Assembly (NCBI RefSeq): GCF_020509005.1
Contig: NC_063024.1
Location: 1,364,001 to 1,428,000, forward strand
DNA: 64,000 bases
From: Fulvia fulva
Taxonomy: Eukaryota > Ascomycota > Dothideomycetes > Mycosphaerellales > Mycosphaerellaceae
Direction: 5' to 3'
Shown: positions 22,535 to 33,969 of the stretch, piece after piece
How the letters are laid out: each line of letters begins with the position of its first letter
How positions within the stretch are numbered: the stretch's first letter is position 1
Made by a program: the position numbers and the translations under genes
Notes under the pieces: generated by a model
What the model was told of the DNA's origin: nothing
Seen by the model: the letters and a program-made list of their open reading frames with translations, nothing else
The model's database searches: none

Positions 22535-23571
22535 GTCGTTGATGTGGAAGAAGTAAGTGATTCTGTGTCGACAAGAATGCAGCAAGAAGATGACCGGTTT
22601 GGTGGATAAAAAAGAGTGTGTGTGAAGCGCTCTCTTGTCTCAAGTGTTGTGTGAGTCCTGCAAGACAGATCAATGATAGCACCTGCATCCACACCGACAC
22701 ATATCCGGGCTGTGAGACAAAGCAGCGCTGATGCAGGCCAGGTACTATGTTCCGTTTGCGCAAGATGGGCCTGGCCGGCTTCCCGCAAGATTGCGACTTG
22801 GGCGTCTTGTTCCTAGATTCTGGGCCTGACTGGTTTCGCCTGTGTTATTCAATGAGACAATGCAAAGGTGTCGCAACCAATACATCATGTCCATGCAACA
22901 CTCACCCTGGATCGCGTTTACCTCCTCTTTTGGAGATCTGCGACCGACATCTCGAATCTGATGTCTAACGGCCGACGGCAAGCGCAATCCACCATTGCGG
23001 ATTCTCTCATTGGTCAAACATCTTCCATGCGTACGGCCACCCAGCAGAGCCGTTTTGATAGTCCAGTTCGTTGATTCATACCAAGATGATCCGTGCCCAT
23101 GGCAGAGCGTGGCAAGAGTGAGACGATTTGATGCAGTATGATCCAGAGACAATACTGACTCTACTGTGTACGTTCTTCCAATTGAGATGAGGACCCAGGA
23201 CGAGGTGCATGAAGTGCGGCGCATAGCTCTCACGGAAGGCAGCATGGTGTGGGTCGGTCGACCGACGACGAACGGGCTGTCTTGCTGTCAGTCATCCAAG
23301 TCATGTGGCTAGCCGAAGCAGCATCGGCTGGGCACCGTCTGTTGCCAAAGGGACACCTTCGACGCGATGGGTTGAAGGTGAAATTGGGCGGAGAGAAGAG
23401 CGGGAACGCCGACGTGTCGGTGCAAAGTGTCAAGCCAAGACAAAAGCATCGACCTCCATGTTTCCAGACTGCCGTGTAACAAGACCTCCAGCGTCTATCC
23501 TCACTCGAAATCGCGCCCGTATTTGCCTGTCTTACCATCCGCCCCACCCACGCCAGACCCTACCATAAATC
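22535..23571. other. Intergenic, about 1.0 kb
   Basis: Frames of up to 166 codons occur on the minus strand but lack recognisable domains. The stretch lies upstream of the GTPase relic and downstream of the phosphoserine phosphatase. Confidence 0.6.
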
Positions 23572-24729
23572 TCACACCGCCCCCTCAATCTCCCCCCTCC
23601 CATACCCCAAAACATACAACACATCCACCAAACTCCCACTATTCAACCTCGTCGGCGCCATCGCCTGTACCTTCGGCTTCGCATTAAACGCCACGCCCAA
23701 CCCCGCCACCTCCATCATAGGCAAATCATTACTCCCATCGCCCACCGCCACGACCCGTTCGAGCGGAATGCCTTCCTTCTCGGCAATTTCCTGCAATAAC
23801 TCTCGTTTCTTGATGCCGTGAATAATGGGTTGGCCTTCTACGAGTTCGCCTGTGAGGGTACCAGTGGATGAGTCGGCGACGAGGTGGTTGGCGTAGCAGT
23901 AGTCTAGACCGAGCTCGGCTTGAATCCAAGAGGCTAGGGGCGTGAAGCCGCCGCTCAGCACTGCCATTTTCCAGCCCTGTGCTTTTAGGGACTTCGTCAA
24001 TTCCCGTGCTCCGGTGGTGAAGGTAATGATCCCGCCCTTCTTCATCTCGTCCCAGATAGAAGTTGGCACACCCTTGAGATACCCTACCCTCGCCCGTAAC
24101 GAAGCTTCAAAGTCCGTATAGGGCTCCTCACCGCGCATGGCCGCCTCGGTAATGGCGGACACTTGGTCGTAGACACCAACGCAGCGGGCCAGCTCGTCGA
24201 TAACTTCTTGTTGGATTAGAGTGGAGTCCATGTCGAAGACTGCGAGGCCGGGTGCTTTGTGGAAGGCGTAGAGGGGGCCGGGTTGGAGGAAGAGTTCGAT
24301 TTCATGGATCTTCTCAAACGTTGTCAAGTCATGATCGGTCAGAGCCTTCAGCTGCCGTAGCGATAGGACTTCCTTGAAAGTGAGAAGGAGCGATGCAACT
24401 TTGCCATCATCGCCATCCTGGAAGGTAGGTTGGAGTGGTGAGTCCTCATGGGATGGATGGAGATGTGGTTGGAGATGTTGGTGGAGATCTTTGAACAGGG
24501 CTTCCCAGACCTATTGAAGATGGTCAGCCTTATGCACATCAATGTCCATTCAGGTGTATGTCCTTGTCCGAGCCATGTCATCTTCGTCTTGGCATGCTCC
24601 TCGTCGGTAGGTGCAACTGTTGCCTCAACGCTTTCTCTTCAGGATCAGACCTACCTCCTGCGGCTTCTTCGCCTTCGCAAAAATCAGCAGAACCACGCCC
24701 AGTTCCACTGTATCCGATGCTGCACTCAT
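23572..24729 (-). CDS. Phosphoserine phosphatase (SerB/Ser2 type)
   Basis: The enzyme removes phosphate from O-phospho-L-serine in the last step of serine synthesis in the cytosol. The HAD core is clear: FDMDSTLIQQEVIDELA with nucleophile Asp about 118 and acid/base Asp about 120, then VLSGGFTPLA (motif II), the Lys region GIKKRELLQEIAEKEGI, and VGDGSNDLPMM (motif III/IV). The main exon is 24510-23572. It opens with VWEALFKDL after an acceptor at 24511, so a TTG near 24327 is not the start. A 144-bp intron (24511-24654, GTAGGT...CTGAC...TAG) joins in phase to ATG 24729 (MSAASDTVELG). That gives 337 residues, shorter than many fungal homologues, so a further 5' exon may be missing from this model. 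Confidence 0.85.
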
Positions 24730-24978
24730 CTTGTCACTCAAGATGTTCAATGCATATTGTTGTCAAGGACAAGTTCGACTTTTGCCATCTGGAAAGCTCA
24801 GAGATGACTCAGCGTCCCGATATCGCGCGAATCCCGAACGATAAACGCAGATACATGTTCACTCTGTACAGTTCTTCTGTCTACACTATCTACAGCCTGA
24901 ACACTTCCGTGGATATCATCAAAGACAAAAAGTCATCCAAACACATCTCAATCATTATTAGTCTCATCCACATTCTCA

Positions 24979-27375
24979 TCAATTATTTCCCTGTCCACTG
25001 TCCACCCAAGCTTGTTGTGCTGCAGGACTGAGCTCAATAAGCCTTTCCATGCCAGCGACAAACACACCATCGAGTCGTAATAGTGCAAGATTAAGCAAAT
25101 CACAGCTCCTGCTCTTGATTCGCAGCAAGCTTCGCCAGGCCTTGAGCAGTCCCAAGCATTCTTTGGCGTCGGCTACTCCTGGCGATGTGACGAAGAGCAG
25201 TAGCATGAACGAAGAGGCGATGGTAAAGTTTGTGCGGGAGTCTGTTAAGATATCAGTGAATGTCCGTTTCGCTGCGAAGTTGGTTCAAAACTTACAGCTC
25301 GCCCAAAAGGCTTCCAGCTCTCTCGCGTTCAAGCACTCCAGAAAATCTGAGATTTCTTTCGCCACGGCCAGTGCTCCAGTACGCAGTGCTGTGACGGCTG
25401 CGGCATTCGAGTCCGTTACTCTCGATCTAAGCATCGCACGAAAGAGCTCCATCTTTGCTGTGATGTACGCCAGCTGCAACGATCCATTCCCGTCCAGCTC
25501 AAGCTGCATCAATTTCCGTCGATGGTTGCTGTCTGACGAGCCCATGGAAGAAGTGCCACTAGGCTGATCTGGAAGTAGGCCAGGTGGAAGTGTTTGGTAC
25601 CACTCTGTCAGGCGGATGCGCAACGGTTTGGCGACTTCCAATGTGGCCTCCAGGCTTTTATGAAGTTGTCTCGTTGCCTTGATACTGAACAGGTCCCGCA
25701 AGATGTCATCCACGATCAAGGTGAGCTCACAAAGCTTGATGAAGTGCTGTACAGCGGAGTCTGCTCTGCTGTCACCGAAGTCATCGCTTCTTCGATCCAC
25801 CTCGGGGAAATCATCATGCGTGAGTGGCGGCACATCCCAGTCGTCAGCCTGTATGTGGCTACTGCGTCCGAAGTTGAGTGCCAACCACTTGTCTTGTATG
25901 TAGACCGCCCACGCCAAGTGCTTGCGTTGCTTGATTTCCCACGAAGGAATGGGCCAATCTGTGGGATCTCGGTTCAGACCTAGCGCCTGCGCAATGCTTA
26001 CTGCAGTGGACATCATGACCCACTTGAAAGGTGTGTCGCTGACATGTCGGTTTGTGGGCCGTCGCTGTACCAGTAATAATAATGTTTGCATGACCGAGAT
26101 GCTCGGCGTGTGCAGTAATGGTTGACACGACTGCCATGCGATCTTGAAGAGCGCGTCAGCCGATGGAGGTGTATACACTTCCACACACAGCTTCTCGTCC
26201 CAAGCACAGAAAGGCAGAGCATGTCCATAGATGGCAGCCAGCACACAGGGTGGAATCTCTCGCGGTACTTGCACTCCGTCCACGTCTCTTGCCCCGCCCT
26301 CGCGACTCAGCAGAGGAAAGTATGGTTGCACATATTTGTAGAACAGTCTGATCAGCCGCTTGCCTATCTCATCGCTGACAATGTCCTCCAGCTCCCGCCG
26401 CCACCTATCTTGCGTGTCTGACTTGTCTTGTGGCTGTGCTTTTGACGCCAACGCATTGTGCTGTATCATGAAGAATGTGGGTATCGTGCTGTCGTTCTCG
26501 CCTGGTCCACTGTTCATCTTCCGCATCCTCACTGATTGGAACGTCGCTTCGTTGTATTCATCGTATCTGTACTTGGAGAGTAGGTAAGGATCCGACTCCC
26601 CGCTGATGCCCACAATCTGAGCATTGGAAGAGTTCTGTCGATCGAGGGAAGGCTCGCCGCTGGTCGAGTCGAAGGGAAGCTGTAAGTTCGCTGGCAAGCT
26701 CGACGGCTGCGATTGAGGAGAGGATGCGCCCATGGACGATCGGGCCTGGTGGTGGTCGGGAAACTTGTGCGCCAAGGTATTGCCATTGCTCGTGGAGGCC
26801 GACATTGGCTCGAAGGTTTCGAAATTCATGGGCGCGTGGTATAGCTGAGGGTCGAATGGAAAGTCCTGCTGCATTCCTCCGCCGTTCATGGCCATGCCTG
26901 GCATTTCAAAGGGCGTCATGTTGCTCTCCCAAGGCATGATGTCCTGCTGCATGTCCATGCCGTTGATGCCGCCATTGCTGAACTGCGCACTGCTGTCGAT
27001 GCTCCCATTCGTGCCGTGCTTGAAGACGCCGTCTACTGCTTTATGGTTCTCTGTCGTCTGCTCGTTGGGTCTTCGTCTCTTGGCGGGGGATTCGACGAAG
27101 GTGCACTCCTTGTTGAACCTGATGCACAGCTCACACGGAGGATTCGCTTCGAGATGGCAGGCAGCCTTCTTATATCGACAGAAGTCGCATGGTCTCTTGT
27201 TACGCGACTTGTATGCTCGTGCTCGTGCTCTGTCGGTGGCATCACCGGCCGAGCCAGGGTGCTGTTGGCCTTGTGGGCCTGGCGGCGAGACCTGCTGAGG
27301 GGTGTGGAAGGAGCCCATGTGTGGTATGGGCAGAGGAGGCGGCGGCGGATGGGCGTGGTGTGTTGGGAGGGCCAT
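24979..27375 (-). CDS. Zn(II)2Cys6 transcription factor with fungal-specific TF domain
   Basis: This nuclear DNA-binding regulator has about 780 residues from ATG 27375; a GTG further upstream is not used. The Zn cluster is at residues 63-91 (CDFCRYKKAAC, then CELCIRFNKEC), spacing C-X2-C-X6-C-X7-C-X2-C-X6-C. It is followed by a basic stretch PAKRRRP. The N-terminus is rich in Pro, His and Gln. The fungal_trans middle homology region covers roughly residues 320-600 (LIRLFYKYVQPYFPLL, IYGHALPFCAWDE, GLNRDPTDWPIPSWEIKQR). An intron at 25242-25295 (GTAAGT...CAG, 54 bp) leads to a last exon ending ELSPAAQQAWVDSGQGNN. Its target genes are unknown. It is transcribed divergently from the carbamoylase-racemase fusion gene across about 1 kb. 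Confidence 0.9.
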
Positions 27376-28395
27376 TGTTATGACTCGGTCGATGCTCGCT
27401 ATCTCTCGCGGGTGCGGGTGCTGGGCCAGTCGCTGCTGGTGGGTGTGAGGATGCGCCCCCAACAGCGATGGCCGCCCCGCTACGGGGCTGCTAGCCACGA
27501 TGTCGCTGTGCTGCTAGGTAGCTTGTCGCGAATCGATTGCGTGCAATGGCCAGAAGGATGGGCGAGGCTTGGCGTCTGTGTCAGTGAATGCGTTGCGACT
27601 CCACTGCGCGTATGCCGATAGCGGCTGCTTCCAACATGATTGTGAATGCCTGATGAATCCTTGATGGCCAACAGCCTCGGCACGTCAGCCGTATGTGGTT
27701 TAGTCCTCCTACTCGTGGCTCCCACGTGAGAGGCATTCGACTCCGGATTCCGAAGGCATTGGCGAATCATCATTAGAACTACCTTCTCCAACTTTGTTAC
27801 CTGTAACCTCACAATCGACAGCGATATTGGTCATGGAAACGCTGCAGGCCTCCACTTCTCGCTACAATGATTGTCCTTGCCACCCTGATCCTTACCACCC
27901 TCCATCAGCACCGCACGTCTGGCTGCGATACGACGACAGAACTGCTGTTGATGAAAGCCGTGTTACACACGCCATGCGCCGATAAGGATCGTCTTGACGC
28001 CTCAGCTCGTTATCATGCATGAACGTGCCGCCGGCCGTCTCTACGGGCCGTGTACCTGGCCTGCTGCCCGAACAACACTCGTCCCGGGGCATCAGCACGC
28101 TGGCTGGCAGTCATAGGCAAACATCTTCGCCTAGCCATGGCCATGAGGAAACCGCGGCGAAGCAGCAAGGTAATGTTGAAACGCTCCAGGCTGTTTCTGA
28201 ATGTCGGATTCCTCGTTCCTCCCCTACTGTCTGCTCCCTCCATCCGTTCTTCCCTGCTCCTGTAGCATGTTGTCCGAACAAGCACGACGAGCTTAACCCA
28301 GCAGAGTCAGGGATTAAATCGCACCCAAGACCTTACCACTCCCTGCACAAGACGAAGCGACACCGTCTCTAGCCGACGACATCGGGGCCATCGGA
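27376..28395. promoter_or_regulatory. Divergent intergenic region between the Zn2Cys6 gene and the carbamoylase-racemase gene
   Basis: About 1 kb with no supported gene; it must hold both promoters. No TATA box or paired CGG half-sites were singled out by eye. Confidence 0.5.
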
Positions 28396-30347
28396 ATGGC
28401 TCGCAAGATCAGGCTAGCAGCCGCCCAGATGGGCGCGACTCATCGACAGTCACCTCGAGAAGAACCCCTGCGACGAATGATCAAGCTGCTGGATGATGCA
28501 GCTTGCACAGGGGCCGAAGTTGTCTTGTTCCCAGAGACAGCTTTCACGACTTTCTTTCCGCGTTACTTGATCGAAGATGAAGCAGAATTGGCATCGTTCT
28601 TCGAGTATGGCGACATCACAACTTCGTCCCAGACAGCTCCCCTCTTCGAAAGAGCACGATTCCATGGGATCGATATATCAGTCGGTTTCGCAGAAGCTTG
28701 CGACAATGGCGATCGCTTCAATACGTCCATCTACTACCACGCCAAATCAAGATCGATCTTGGCCAAGTATAGGAAGATACACCTTCCTGGTGACTTTGAG
28801 CCTTTCAGTGACCCCAACGCAACGAACCAGCTAGAGAAGCGCTACTTCAAGCCTGGGAATCTGGGCTTCGAAGCATTCAGAGCGCCAGATCAAGCTGATG
28901 ATGCACAACCGATCTTTGGTATGATGATATGCAATGACAGAAGATGGCCTGAAGCGTGGCGATGCTTAGGGCTTCAGGGTGTGGAGGTGGTGCTTTGTGG
29001 CTACAATACTGCTGGGTTTGCACCTCATCTATGGGGCGGCGATACCAAGCAGGATCCTGAGGTATGTGATGCAAGCCGACCATCCTGGAAGCGGAAGTGA
29101 GAACTAACAGGCTATCATAACAGGCTGCAAAACAAAACGCCCTATTACACCACAAATTATTAATGCAGTCAAACAGCTACATGAACGCCACCTTCTCCGT
29201 CTGCGCTGCGAGGTGCGGTCTCGACGATGGCAAGTACAATCTCATATGCGGAAGCTGTATCATTGATCCAGAAGGAAAGATCTTGGCAGAAGCAAGAACC
29301 AAAGAAGACGAAATCGTAGTGGCAGACTGTGACCTGGACAAATGCCGACAAGGCAAGTCCAGAACTTTCGACTTCGCACGACATCGCCGCGTAGAGCACT
29401 ACAGCCGCATTGTCGAGCAGACCGGTGTTGTGGAACCTCTCCGATTAGTTGAGCGACAGCACGCGACACCGGTCGTCGCCATTCCTACGAACCGTGACGG
29501 CGTATCGGAGATACACGATACCAGCCAGGAACAGCACACCGAGAGCGTGCCGACCGCATCTTCTACCTCCCCAGCATCACCAAGCGCTAAGCCCATCCGC
29601 ATCCTCCTCATCAACCCCAACGCCACCAAATCCATGACAGACGCCTGCGTAACCTCAGTCCAATCAACCCTCCCATCCGACATCGAGGTCCACGGCTTCA
29701 CTGGTCCCGCCGACGACGCTTCCACTGCAATCGAATCACAAACCGACAACGTTCTATCTTCCGCAGCATCCTTTCGCGCTCTGCATCCGATCCTCTCCTC
29801 CCCGACGAACCCTTATCATGCATTATTGGTAGCATGTTATTCCGATCACGCGTTGATAAAAATGCTGCGTGAAGAATTCGAGCTGCCTGTTATTGGGATC
29901 ATGGAAGCGTCTCTGTTCTACGCCAGGACTTTGGGGAGTAAATTCGGCATCGTGGCGACGGGGCAGAGGAGTAAGATTGGGCATGAGGGGAATGTTAGGA
30001 CCTACGGGATGGAGAAGTTCTGTGCTATCGTCGAGTCTTGTGATCTCGGCGTTCTGGATCTAGAGCGGTTGCCACGTGAGACCGTGATCGAACGGATGAG
30101 GGGTGTTAGTGAGAGATTAGTAGAAAGAGGAGCGGAGGTGCTATGTCTAGGATGCGCGGGCATGACGGGGATGAAAGAAGCTGTGGGGGAGGTGGTGAGG
30201 GGCGAGGGAGTGGAAGTTGTGGATGGCGTTGTAGCGGGAGTGCAGCATCTTGTAGGCGTGGTGAGGATGGGTGGCAGGACGAGTAAAGTGGGATTGTGGA
30301 GGAGTAGTGCTGCTGGCAGGGAGAGGAGGGGACAGGGGTATGTATGA
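28396..30347 (+). CDS. Fusion: N-carbamoyl-D-amino-acid amidohydrolase plus hydantoin/Asp-Glu racemase
   Basis: Two exons (28396-29061 and 29124-30347; intron GTATGT...CTAAC...CAG, 62 bp) encode 629 residues. Residues 1 to about 325 are a nitrilase-superfamily carbamoylase. The Glu-Lys-Cys triad is visible as FPETAF (Glu47), KYRKIHLPG (Lys127) and MMICNDRRWPE (Cys179), with the DCase-like segment LLHHKLLMQSNSYMNATFSV across the splice. A Ser/Pro/Thr linker follows. From about residue 379 comes a hydantoin racemase/Dcg1 domain (RILLINPNATKSMTD) with both catalytic Cys contexts, LLVACYSDHAL (about 460) and CLGCAGMTG (about 566). The first half hydrolyses N-carbamoyl-D-amino acids to the amino acid, CO2 and ammonia; the second would racemise 5-substituted hydantoins. 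No hydantoinase is in the window. Likely cytosolic. Confidence 0.9.
29062..29123 (+). other. Intron of the carbamoylase-racemase gene
   Basis: 62 bp, GTATGT donor, AACTAACAG branch region, CATAACAG acceptor. Removing it joins the carbamoylase in frame (QDPE to AAKQNALLHH). Confidence 0.85.
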
Positions 30348-30412
30348 ATGACCGAACGCTTCGTATGAAGGACTACACGCATGAGTACGACGGGAAGAAA
30401 TGTGAGATACCC

Positions 30413-31120
30413 TCACAACCCAAGAACCTCCCTCCCCATGCCCCTCATCTCCACAACCCATCGAAACTGACAATCCTTCAAGCCCGCAACATCACACCCC
30501 ACAAAGAGGACCTTGGCCAGAATGGCATCAAGTTTCACCATCAACGCCCTCACCTCCCTCTGCGCCTCCTCCACCTCCAGCGCGTTCAGCGCATCCTCCA
30601 CCCCCACCAAATCATCCCACAAAAGCGCAATCAGACTCTCCCTCGCCGTCTCATCCAACACACTCGCAACTCCCGCCGTCTTCACAAATTGCTTCATGGT
30701 GGCCTTCATCATGCGGTAATTCTCCTTCGTGGCGCTGAGTCTCCGTCCCAGGGCATCCGAGACACTGACGCTCTGCCTCTTCAAAATCTGCAGGCGTGCG
30801 TACGTCGCTTGGTCCACGCGAGAGAGTTCAACGGGAGTGAGGACTTCTCGCAAAGTCTTTTGCGCTTCGTTGTGGCCTAAGAGGAGGGCGAGGAGGTGTT
30901 GAGGCGGAGCGGTGGTGAGGAGGTGGGAGATGTATTTGATGTCGTGGACAGTTGGGAAGTCATTCTGGCGCAGGCCAAGTTGTGAGGCCGTGAGATCGGT
31001 AGGGTCGAGGAGAAGGCGGATACTTTGCTCTGTTAGGACAGTCTTTGAGTCGACGTCTTTGGGTGTTTCGGCGATGAGCTCTTCGACCAGTTCTAGGAGG
31101 GCCTGGATTGGGCCGTGCAT
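30413..31120 (-). CDS. Hypothetical protein, probably missing its N-terminus by a frameshift
   Basis: The frame has 235 residues, is alpha-helical in character and ends CQFRWVVEMRGMGREVLGL. I do not recognise the family. The open part upstream of its ATG (DPYDDATT) stops at a TGA. Another frame (31,290-31,093, MQPPPATKNNTSSRFEQ...) looks protein-like up to SSLILRDP. A single-base change near 31,139 would join them as LRDP-YDDATTMHGPIQ, so the gene may start near 31,250 and carry an indel. Its stop is 65 bp from the stop of the fusion gene (convergent). Confidence 0.55.
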   Translation of the reverse strand: MHGPIQALLELVEELIAETPKDVDSKTVLTEQSIRLLLDPTDLTASQLGLRQNDFPTVHDIKYISHLLTTAPPQHLLALLLGHNEAQKTLREVLTPVELSRVDQATYARLQILKRQSVSVSDALGRRLSATKENYRMMKATMKQFVKTAGVASVLDETARESLIALLWDDLVGVEDALNALEVEEAQREVRALMVKLDAILAKVLFVGCDVAGLKDCQFRWVVEMRGMGREVLGL

Positions 31121-31364
31121 GGTGGTGGCATCGTCGTAGGGTCACGGAGGATGAGCGATGAGATTTGCATGTCGAGGGTCAGGTTGTTGGGCTGTTCGAA
31201 GCGAGATGAGGTGTTGTTCTTTGTCGCAGGAGGAGGCTGCATTGAGCTTGGAGCTGACCACAATGAGTTTGTGCTCGATGCGGATGGCATCGCAAGCGAG
31301 GAATGTGATTGCGGAGCCGATACCCAGATCTTTGGGGCCAGTCAATTTGCGTGATCAAATGTTT

Positions 31365-32372
31365 TCATACTTCAGCTGTTTTTCCATCTATCGACTTGCT
31401 GTGGTGATGTTCCGTAGACTGGACTTCCACATCACTCCCTACACCCTCCACCACTTCGTCCTCGCTGATCGGCATGGGTGATAGCTTGTGACACGCCCAG
31501 TACACAAAGCCACTGATGAGTATACTCACCAGCCAGCTGAGGCTGTACAGGTATGATGCGCCCTTCGGTACTGCGAGTGCACCGTTGCAGGCTTTCGCGA
31601 GACCTGGCATATTCGGCGCAATTCCACACATGAACGCCACAAAAGCTCGCCAGTTGATTCCATGCCAAAACCAGTGCGGTGCGTCGTGCGATGCTGTGTA
31701 GAGTGCTGCGAGAGAAAGGCGTCGCTGGCGGATGATCCAGAAGTCGCAGACGAGGATACCTGCAAGGGCTCCGAGGAAGAGCGCGTAGCCTGTGGGGAAG
31801 GATGAGAAGGAGTTCGCGCTGTACTGGATGTACCAAGGCACGGCTGCAATGGAAAGAGTAGCGCACACGCACGCGCCTCTTCTGTTGTTGATGTATCTTG
31901 GGAACCATAAGCTAAGATCGTTGGAGAAGCTGACACTGTTGGCTGAGATGTTAGTTCCAACCACCGCAAACGCCCAGCATAGTCCAGCGAAGAACTGGGC
32001 AGCTCGGTTGTTCCAAAGCGTCGCAATGTAGAGCGGATTCCAGGCTTGCTTCGCAGACACACCATAGACCACCCCAGCGGCACTTGTGACCGTCGCCCCC
32101 AGCACACCACACATGGTGACAAGGACCATCAAGCCAACAGCCTGCGTCCAGAAGACCTGGCGTGGGTATTTCGCGTAGCGAGTAAAGTCGGGCATGTTCA
32201 AAGCCAGTGTTGCTTTGGGTCCAATAGCGGTCGTGACGCATTGGAAGAAGACCACGACGACCGGAGTGCCGTCAGTGATGCGTGTTGGTCTGGAGAAGGT
32301 AGGTCCGAAGCCGTTCGCAGCTACCAGAGCCCAGATGAATAGCGTCAAGCCGAAGATTGGCATGATGAATGT
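31365..32372 (-). pseudogene. NCS1-family nucleobase/hydantoin-type permease, 5'-truncated
   Basis: Plasma-membrane proton or sodium symporters of this family import uracil, allantoin, thiamine precursors or hydantoins. Homology starts abruptly at TFIMPIFGLTLFIWALVAAN, just after a good splice acceptor (CACTCAG, 32373), and runs through ALNMPDFTRYAKYPRQ, NNRAAQFFAGLCWAFAVVGTNISANS and the C-terminal helices to a hydrophilic tail. The first third (about 200 residues, transmembrane helices 1 to about 4) is absent. The open frame to 32465 does not supply it, and the divergent lactonase gene starts only 340 bp away. It is therefore a truncated gene, perhaps from a rearrangement. It neighbours the hydantoin-type fusion gene. 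Confidence 0.72.
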
Positions 32373-32714
32373 CTGAGTGCAGCTGTACAAAAGAGGCCAT
32401 GTCCCACACGCAGCATGGCCACAGTGTGCCATCTGCCGCAGGTAGCCGTGAACTGAAGCATCCACATGACAGTATTATAGATCGGTACAGCAGACGACGC
32501 TGAAGTGGCTGAATAGACGTACACGGAGGCGCAGCTCCGGGCCAACTTCGTGAACAAGTGAAGAAGGCGCGGCTGCGTTGTTGATGAGTCGAGGAGTGCA
32601 GGAATCACTCGCTTACCATACAGGCCGTCCACCCATCGACTGGCCTCGATCTACAAAAGGCACCGCACCGCGAACCTCGACATTCGAACATCGCCCGTGA
32701 CCGGACCGACAACG

Positions 32715-33969
32715 ATGCTATCAACAAATCTCCTAGCGCTATGCGCGACTACTGCCTCGGCAGCCACCAACCTCTTCGTGGCAGATTACAGCGGCAACGT
32801 CACGACGCTATCGCTCAGCGAGACCAACGGCACCTACAAGCTCGAGCAGACTTCCATCAACGATGGCTGCGCACCCAACCCATCGTGGCTGACCATCGAC
32901 CCAGCAAGAGGCGTGCTCTACTGCCTCAACGAAGGCCTCTCCTCACCAAACGGCTCGCTCAGCAGCTTCACCATCAACGCCGACGGCAGCCTCGAGCATG
33001 TCCAAAACACCACAACCGCCAACGGCCCAGTCAGCGGCATCATCTACGGCGAGCCAGCCGGTCAGCGTGCCCTTGCTCTGGCACACTACCGCGGCTCGGC
33101 TGTCAGTTCGTGGTTGTTGACAGAGGGCGGCAACTTCGCCGAGAATGGCGCTCACTTCTTCACGCTCCACCAGCCAGGCCCGCATCCAGACCGACAGGCC
33201 GCTCCATACGAGCACGAAGCAATCACGGACCCGACTGGCCAGTACATTGTTGTGCCTGACCTCGGCGCAGATCTCGTGCGAGTCTTTGGCTGGAATGCTG
33301 AGACCCTCGAGCTCGAAGCTTTGCAGCCACTGAAGCTCACTCCAGGAACCGGGCCACGACACGCTGCATTCTACACGCCGTATGGCGTCCCGCGTGGAAC
33401 GACGCACATGTACCTCGTGGGCGAGCTTACAGGGACTGGTGAGTTCTAGGTCACACAACACTGACTGACAACTCCAGACTAACATCAACATAGTCACCGC
33501 CTACTCCGTCGCCTACCTCCCCGGCAACAGCGGCCTCTCCTTCACCGAGCTCTCCAACACCAGCACAATCCCCCTCTTCACCCCCCACCGCCGCAACGCC
33601 CCCGCCGAAATCCACGTCTCCCCCGACAACCGCTTCCTCATCATCTCCAACCGCAACGACAGCTCCTTCACCCTCCCCGACCCCATCGGCGAAAGCGACT
33701 CCATCTCCACCTTCGCGCTTGACCACGACGGTAGCATAACGTTCACCCAACTCTGGCCAGCGGCTGGTCTGTTCCCACGTCACTATGAGACCAACGCGAT
33801 TGGTAACCTGGTAGCCGTTGGTCTGCAGAATAGCCAGGCTGTTGCGATTCTGGCAAGAGATGTACAGACTGGTTTGATCGGCGAGCCGGTTGCGAGGATT
33901 GAGATTGGTGGCAATGTTACGGCTGTGGTGTGGGATGAAGAGCGTGCGCTGGGAGTGTTGGGAGGATAG
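32715..33969 (+). CDS. Secreted lactonase-family seven-bladed beta-propeller (6-phosphogluconolactonase/carboxymuconate cyclase type)
   Basis: Two exons, 32715-33438 and 33494-33969 (intron GTGAGT...TAG, 55 bp), give 399 residues. ATG 32715 opens a signal peptide (MLSTNLLALCATTASA); the in-frame GTG at 32697 is not used. Lactonase motifs are NPSWLTIDPARGVLYCLNEG, HEAITDPTGQYIVVPDLGAD, GTGPRHAAFYTP, and in exon 2 HVSPDNRFLIISNRND and LFPRHYETN. Several N-glycosylation sequons fit secretion. Family members either hydrolyse 6-phosphogluconolactone or cyclise carboxymuconate; secreted fungal paralogues have no firm substrate. Confidence 0.88.

Noticed and set aside
22745..23245. 166-codon minus-strand frame
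   Set aside because: Low-complexity composition, no recognisable motif, no splice context.
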